Shown: positions 57,417-64,000 of the stretch, in pieces
How positions within the stretch are numbered: the first letter of the stretch is position 1
How the letters are laid out: every line of letters begins with the position of its first letter
NCBI GenBank assembly: GCA_965153455.1
Contig: OZ234498.1
Span: forward strand, 7,564,001-7,628,000
From: Sphagnum compactum
Lineage: Eukaryota; Bryophyta; Sphagnopsida; Sphagnales
Direction of reading: 5' to 3'
Length of the DNA: 64,000 nt
The notes under the pieces: generated by a model
Seen by the model: only the letters and a program-made list of their open reading frames with translations
What the model was told of the DNA's origin: nothing
The model's database searches: none
Position numbers and translations under genes: made by a program

Positions 57417-58530
57417 TTAGGTTGTTTGATGAGAAAGTTGAAAATTATTTAGAGCTAAAAAGTCCATGAAGTTTTACAATGTCTTTCCCCTTTTCTTCCT
57501 CTCATATTTTCTATGCTTGCTATGTTTCCTTAATAGATCAACTGAAACATATAAATAATGATCATCAAAAACCCCTTAAAGTCAATCAAAATGTCTTTTA
57601 TACTTCGCCTGCAAAGCGATTATAACTACCTAATTGCCTAACAAGTCGACTTGTCACAAATCGACTACACTGTCCTATCATATCGACTTGCCTATTGTGT
57701 CATACCAATTTGCCTACTTTATCATGTTGACTTGTCTATATAGACTTTTTTGTCATGTCGACTTGTTTCCATATATTTCCCAATCATGTTGATTTGCCTA
57801 CATATCTATTGGTCCATCTCCTTTTCCTAACATTATTCCCTTCTTAATTCTTATAATGTCCCCACACAACAATTAAATTTTCTAAGTCTAACTATGATGT
57901 CCACTAGACTTAATATAAAGTACCAACTAAATAAGGGTAAAATAGTCATATATCTCACCATCAAATGACTCTACTCCATCCTTAGTAATCGTTATCCACT
58001 CATCCTTCACATATTGGTTGATTTAGTTTGGCTTTACTAAATGAAAAAAACAATGTTGGTAATGTGCGATTTTGCCAATGCGAGGTCACTTTGTTAGTTT
58101 GTCCACCAAGTGTCACGTGTGTAGGATAACTACTTGAAGGTAAAGTGCATCATGTCCAAGACGAGCATCTTTAGCTTGGAATTTTGTGAACTCATACTGA
58201 CTTGCCAAATGATTGCCTCCATTGCTCAATCACCCAAATCTTGAAGCAAACCAACTCCTAGCAGTAGTCCATCAACTATTTACCACATGGTCTGGAATAG
58301 CCTCCATACACATCATGGCAAAGGTTGGTTTGCTAGAAATAATGATCTGATGCTAGTGGTAGTATTCCTGATAATCATACTCTAATCGGCAGTAATATCT
58401 CAAAACATAAAGTCCCAAGCAACCTACTTCAAACTCTAATACTCCATATCCTTTTGGTTGATGGTATTGGATGTAATATCATATAATGTTGTGAGCTAGA
58501 AATTTTCTCCATTCCAAATCTTCAAACAAC
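57417..58530. other. Sequence downstream of the copia LTR, no gene recognised
   Basis: A phrase on 'catgtcgacttg' or 'tatcgacttgcctac' recurs six or so times between 57635 and 57810, making a small degenerate array. The rest has stops in all frames at short intervals. Confidence 0.45.
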
Positions 58531-59409
58531 TCACATAACTAAAAATTGTTTATCGGTAGCATGTCCTCCTAGTACTTGTAGTGCTACTCCTGCCTTCAAA
58601 CAAACTTGAAAATAGTGCAGCAAATAATATATCTCTGGGTTTGGCAACAATGGCAAAACATACTCTAACTCAAACATCATATGCACCATGATATTTTTGG
58701 AATATGGCTTGACATTTGCCTTTTTTGTGAAAATGGGATGTTCGACCCTAGGAGCAACAGCTCCATAAATCATCTTCCTTGTTCTGGTCCCCACCCATTC
58801 TCCTTCCATGCAAATGGTTTGATCCTTGTTTTCTACTTTTTGCTCTTTTGTTTTGCCCTTGTCTATTGGATCTACTACTATTTCTTGCTTCCTTATCAAA
58901 TTTTTGATAGGCGTTGTCTCATCCTCGTCCTCTTCCAATAATGATACTTGCTTTGCCCTTTCTTGAATTACTTATTCACTGGTAGCCTCCTCTGTGTTTT
59001 CTTCTTCTTTGTCTTTCTTTTCCAATTATTGAATATGCTCATGTGCAACATCAAAAGCACTAATGTACTTCCTTATTTGCTTGAAATGCCATTTCATGAA
59101 TTCAGCTTTAACCTCTTCTAGTAATTGGCCCATCTCTTTTGGAAATTGTTCTACAAGCTCATCATACAAAGTTGGTTTAGTTTTGTTTTCAGTGGCCACA
59201 CTTTCCCAATCAGTGGAGGTTTACAAGGTAAGTATTTCCACTTTATCTTGTGTAAGCTTGTAGTTCTTTCCATAATTTCTTCTCCTTTCAATAACTATCC
59301 TTTGATTGATCATATCTTGAAAAAACCAATCCTTTGATGGACAAGGATGGGTGGGAGGGGGTTTGCATTTCCTTACAACTAGTATTGCATCATGACATGC
59401 ATAAACCAA
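58531..59409 (-). pseudogene. Unrecognised minus-strand gene remnant, about 290 codons with three TAA stops
   Basis: One reading frame runs from 59409 to 58531 with only three stops, all TAA, at about 59224, 59026 and 58967. The translation is coherent throughout: a Lys/Arg-rich N-terminal part (PSKDWFFQDMINQRIVIERR), a helical Glu/Lys-rich middle (LVEQFPKEMGQLLEEVKAEF), an acidic linker (LLEEDEDETTPIKNLIRKQE), and a C-terminal part with HMMFELEYVLPLLPNPEIYY. The family was not recognised; a retroelement-associated protein or a decayed host gene are both possible. Its length, frame continuity and amphipathic helices argue for real coding ancestry. Confidence 0.6.
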
Positions 59410-61999
59410 ATAAGCATAACCTACTTCCCAAAGATCCTTGAAAAGAAATTAACAATATTATATTAACAAGGATAATGCCATTCCCTCAACCAAAATCCAG
59501 AACTTACAAACATACAATAATGATATCACACATACTTCTCAAATGCTCCAAACAATGAGATGGCAACCCAAATTACATTAATTATGCAAATATTTCACAC
59601 CTCTCCTAAATTTTTCGAGGAAAGTAAAAAAACATATAACATTATTTTAGCCATGACATGCACAGGGAACAAAAACAAGTTTAAACTACAAATCTTTTGA
59701 AGTTAGAAGTGGAAAAAGGTGTTGAACACTACTACCTTAGAATATGTTGAGTAGGAGTTTTAGGATGAAAAGAATGTAGGATTTTGAAGTTTACATATAG
59801 TGCAACTTGAGCAAGAGGAGTGTGGTGCCAAAAAATGTTGTCCAATGAAAATTAAAACTTTGATGCACAACATGTAAAGCTATAGTGAGCCCACATGATT
59901 ACTGCCAAACTTAAAACTAAGTGTATGGTGAGCTTTCTTTTAACACAAATAAACTTGGATATTAATGTAAGGGACTAAAAAAACTTGCCATTCTTTGCAA
60001 TTCTAGGAACTTGTGACCTAGCAATGCAACGTTGAGCTACAAAATAGTTTTTGAACCTTCTAGGCTGAAGCAAAATCACACCCATATTGGAAGTTACCTC
60101 CCATCCATGGGAGATCATGAAAATATTCATCCTATTTAATCCCCTAGGAGTTGTGTTGGTTCATCATGTTCCTATGGCCATTCCCTATAGGTTCAAAGAG
60201 CTTTTTGGATCACTAGGTTCACCATAGGAATAACCATTGGGAACATAATATATTAGTTTTTTTTAAACACTTTCAATCAAGCTGACTAGATTGTGGAGGA
60301 AAGAAACTAAGCATGAAAAATTAGTTTGTTAATAAATTGATCCTGAAATGAAAACTCAACACTTTTCATCACATAGAATTTTTTATTTTGTACTTTGGTT
60401 TTGCAAAGTTGTGTGCCCCATCACCAAAATAGGTATTGCAAAAATCTTGGCCAAAAATAATATTATAAGGGATTCATCCACCATCCTTTGTTGAAATATC
60501 TTCCCAATGTGGGTGTGGTTTTGCCCATCATTTTTTTTGGTGTGAAATTTTGTCAAAATGCAAAATCAATTTTGGGAATATGACCACTATTATGGTTATT
60601 TTTTGGAAGTTTTTTTAAAAAATTGCCAATAATGGTAAGGGTTTTGTATTGGGTTTGCCTCTAAATTGAAATTCAAAAGTTGCAAATAAAAACATGGCAA
60701 AAAAAGCTTCTAAAGAAAATTGAAATTAGTTGCAAAGAAGAAACATTGCACTCAAAGGATTATTTTGTTGTCAAATTGTGATGATTTTAATTGTCTTGCT
60801 TAAAACATGATTGTGTAGACCACTACCTCTTTGGAATTCCACAAACCCGTGTAAATGGGGCATATGGAATATCATCATAATGAGTTCTCAATAAATTATC
60901 ATGAATTATGTGGACCAATGTTGGGTGGTTCTCATCTTTTTGTGAGAATTGTTGATTTTGGTAAGTTCAAAAAAATTTGCCAGGGTTCTTACTTTTTTTT
61001 AAAACCACTAGTGTTCAAGTGGACTAGTTGTCATTTGGTTTTCATTTTAACGAGATTTGATCCCAAGATTCTTAAAAACATAAGTAATGGTACGGTGTTA
61101 ATTGGAACTCTACAAACATGTGTAAACATAATTGTTGTTATTGATAGATACTTTGGTGTTGCTGGAGGTTAAGGAATTAGGGTTTTCTAGATAACATGGT
61201 AATAATGTTACATTAAATTGGTGCTAGTAGGCCTAAGATCCGGATGGGCCATCAGCTCCAAATTATGGTGAAAACACCTCTTAATGCACTTTTGGTTATA
61301 AAAATTATATAAGAAACTCACAAAATTTGCAACTGTGGGGACCAATGCTTTTTTTTTCCCAAATTTCTGATGTTGTGTCATTGGCTAGCATCCTGAGAAG
61401 GATTTAAAGCACTAAATGGCAGCAAGTTTTTAGAGCTTGTTTAAAAATATTAATTAAAAAAAATGTTACCAAGCTAAAATCAGACTCCAAATGTGTCAAA
61501 GAATTTCCTAATTTGTTTTCAAAATTTGGCAATCTCTATGTAGGAAAAAAATGGGAATATTGTGACAAAATAATCCCTTTTAATTTTTGGCATTTTGGCG
61601 AGATTTTGCACCCAATTAAAACAACGCTAGTCGGGACCGACCACTTATCTTGTTGTTGGTTTGTTTTGTTTTGATTGCTGAAAAGTAAGAGCATTTGATT
61701 TTCCATCTTGAGCTAGGCTAATAAGCATGTGCTGTTTCTAAAAACCGCCTACCAATTGTGGTTGCGGAACAGAAGTAAATTGTTGGCTTTTTCGGTGTTT
61801 CGGATCATGCATGATGGACACATGGTTCTCTTCGATTCCAAACATGTGCATTGTCTTTACAGGAAAGGAGTTGATCTAAGTGACTATTCACATGCTTTAA
61901 ATGGATTGATAAATGGACTTGTGACCGGCGTGTTGGAGGACCCACCCTCACCCCACTCCACTCCACTCTCTGACGGTCAGAATCTGAGGATTAAATTGT
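59410..61999. other. AT-rich intergenic DNA without recognised genes
   Basis: Poly-A/T runs are frequent. A 105-codon plus-strand frame at 60855-61172 shows no motif. Sequence near 61340-61380 resembles 22215-22260 and 41420-41460 (a T run, then '.caaatttntgatgttgt'), suggesting old dispersed repeats. Confidence 0.4.
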
Positions 62000-62000
62000 C

Positions 62001-62026
62001 TGTGCGCGCGCGCGCGCGCACGCGCA
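62001..62026. repeat. Alternating (CG)n tract
   Basis: About 24 bases of almost perfect alternating purine-pyrimidine CG with a single CA step. Such runs favour left-handed Z-DNA. The flanks (61920-62170) are also richer in G/C than the neighbourhood, and a 153-codon frame crosses the tract without a recognised domain. Confidence 0.9.
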
Positions 62027-62170
62027 GGGATTCCACAGACAAGATAAAAGTTTGTTGCTCCAGCAGAGCCGGTACAAGCACCACCCAGCAACGCCAGAAC
62101 TCAAAAGATCAGCAGCCTACAGTGTCCAGACTCCAGATTGGAGCACATTCATTTTACTTCTTCACCCACT

Positions 62171-63740
62171 CACCCACCAGCGTTTGCTGAAGTTCTCTTA
62201 GGGTCACAAGTAGTTCAGGAATGGCCTCTCCATTGGGCCTTACTTTACATGAAACCTGGGGATCAAAAGAAGTGTTTCTGGCATCTATAGATAAGGAAAC
62301 TAGATACAACAACACCCAAACATAAGGTAGTTAATAAGGCATGATGGGGAAAAACAACAATAATGAAAGTTGTGTATACATATAGCACTTGCTCAATCAT
62401 GCAAGAGCTCAATGGCAACATTCAAATGTCCAAGATGTGGATGTAATATAGGTAGTTAATATTTTTTTAGTACACATGCTACTACTATAAAATAAGTGAC
62501 TACAAATGGAAAATTTGCAAGAGCTTTGTGCACCATATGACCTATGTATTTTCTTTCTTTTTAAAAACCAAATTAATACAATGTAAAGAGCTTTTCAAAA
62601 GAATTCCATGCATCTATCTCCCTTGGCAGAATACTACTTCCAAATAAAAATGAGCTTTCCATTTGTGGAAGATTAGAGAAAGGACCTTCAATTTTTGTAA
62701 TGTTTCAGAATTTTCTACTTTATGTAAGAAACATTTTTTTAACACTTTCCTTGGTTTCTGAACAAGAGTGTCAAAATGTTCATTACCGTCTACAAAGCAT
62801 CCTTGGGCCACTTTACCCATCGTACAATAAGTTGTTTGAAATTCGAGATTCACGCCACCCACTGCATGTCCGTATAACTTTGCATGGCAACATAGCGTTC
62901 ACAACTTTAGCCTTGCATTTACAAAGCTTTCATTCATTTGAAAGCCACTTTCCATGGTCGACCAAAATCTTGTACCAAGAACCCAACACAAACATACCAT
63001 TGTTGTATTAAGGAATTTTTGTTTGTAGCCAAAATGGCTATCATCATTGGAGGATGTAGAAAACGTGATGATCATCCCTGGGAACAAATTACTTTAATTT
63101 TTTGAAATTTTTACTTTTATCTTCACTTTTCAACAAAATTTCACCAATAAAAAAAAAGGCCATATCACACATATTTTATATCCATTTTATTGCATACTTC
63201 AATAAAAACACTCCTTTTTGCATCCTGAGATTGTGCCATGCACAGTCCCAACCAAGACTGAGGCAAGTTTCAAAAAATGTGTGACCTATTTGCAATGTGC
63301 ACAATTTGCTTTGATATCAAAGTTGGTGCATGCCTTAATTACAACCATCACATTTTGCTCTTCAAAATTGCCACAAATGTGACCTCCCACCAAGTATGAA
63401 CATTGAAGCTTAACATATTCACAACTTGGGTCCACACGGTTTTTTCCAATTCTTCCACAAATTTTGATAATATAAATGGGGAAATTGGGTGCGGGCCGAG
63501 GAGATCTACATAGATAGTCACCATAGATGTACACCAAAGCCTATAGATGAAAGTTTTGCATCATTCATCAAGCTATTTGGGTTTGTAGTTTGTACATGTT
63601 ATTAATGCTATGTTTGTGAAGTGTTCACTATATATTTATGTGATACAGAAGAAGTAAATATAGAAGGTTAAGATTATTTATTCAAAGAGTCCCTTACCAG
63701 GGTTTTTGAAAATTTTAAGCCTATCTAAGGTTATAGTATG
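62171..63740. other. AT-rich intergenic DNA with a short dispersed-repeat match
   Basis: No gene recognised. 63020-63080 is a copy of the repeat at 54530-54610. Short frames on both strands overlap and carry no motif. Confidence 0.4.
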
Positions 63741-63749
63741 AGTGTATTA

Positions 63750-64000
63750 ATTATTAGATTATGGGTGCCCTCATAACTTTTTTATTTTTATTTTTAAGGA
63801 GCCATATTGATTGGCCCGTCAGCAATTTTTTTGAAACATTGGACATGGCCCCCAATAGAACCACCTCTTTAGTTTATACACAGGGGAGTTGAACTTTGGG
63901 CAAACCATATGGGATAAAACCCAGGTGCTATTGGGAACATCTTGAGGAACGCATCTGGGAACACTTTGGGAATTTGTGAACCTTTTGGGAACTTGATGTG
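63750..64000 (+). repeat. Dispersed repeat, copy 3, cut by the window edge
   Basis: Same ordered phrases as at 36030-36330, including the 'gattggc.cgtcagcaattttt' word, 'accacctcttt' and the 'catatgggataaaaccc' stretch. It then runs into 'tgggaac' words repeated every 12-18 bases, as in copy 2. It continues beyond 64000. Confidence 0.75.

Noticed and set aside
61729-62190. A 153-codon plus-strand frame across the (CG)n tract
   Set aside because: The Arg-Ala run is encoded by the microsatellite, and the rest shows no recognisable motif.
1-64000. CRISPR arrays, bacterial operons, ribosome binding sites or organelle-derived insertions
   Set aside because: No regular spacer-repeat structure, no polycistronic gene order and no recognisable plastid or mitochondrial gene sequence was seen.

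Overview
This window is nuclear DNA from a land plant with a repeat-rich, AT-rich genome. The evidence is a bHLH transcription factor gene with six short GT-AG introns and the domain order of the plant CIB/BEE/BPE group, a eukaryotic tRNA-Leu(CAG) with an oligo-T terminator, and many decayed plant-type transposons. Gene density is very low: about one well-supported protein gene, one probable small gene and one tRNA in 64 kb. The species cannot be named from the sequence. A Penelope-like reverse transcriptase would be unusual in a flowering plant and is a weak hint toward a fern, lycophyte or gymnosperm.

Layout. 640-1850: a degenerate AT-rich tandem repeat that switches strand. 3462-3615 and 3876-5576: two non-autonomous CACTA-type DNA transposons, each with a 3-bp target duplication. 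6600-8510 and 15640-18660: one Ty3/gypsy retrotransposon (gag zinc knuckles, protease, RT, RNase H, integrase, probable 3' LTR start), split inside pol by about 7.1 kb of unrelated DNA whose right edge is a CACTA terminus. 20981-24032: about 3 kb flanked by roughly 300-bp inverted arms. 28676-29562: a GC-rich solo LTR with a 5-bp target duplication. 33242-33366: a short CACTA-like foldback element. 35.4-41 kb: diverged inverted and dispersed repeats.

41.8-53.2 kb is the genic island. A plus-strand bHLH gene (43174-46216) of seven exons, all in phase 0, encodes about 640 residues and has a GC-richer leader with CT and GAA microsatellites. A probable minus-strand gene begins at 53148 with a mitochondrial-type presequence exon. 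Its phase matches a second exon at 48312-48421 that encodes a single membrane-like segment. The intervening 4.6 kb contains a head-to-tail pair of Penelope-like elements with repeated ends and a decayed reverse transcriptase. The tRNA-Leu is at 54180-54260.

54.9-64 kb returns to repeats: a four-copy array of about 118 bp, a decayed minus-strand Ty1/copia RT-RNase H fragment, an adjacent plus-strand copia LTR with primer-binding site, an unrecognised minus-strand pseudogene with three in-frame stops, a (CG)n tract, and a partial copy of a dispersed repeat at the right edge.

The genes form no pathway or operon. The most interesting structures are the Penelope-like tandem in a candidate intron, the complete set of transposon boundaries with target duplications, and the strand-switching tandem repeat.
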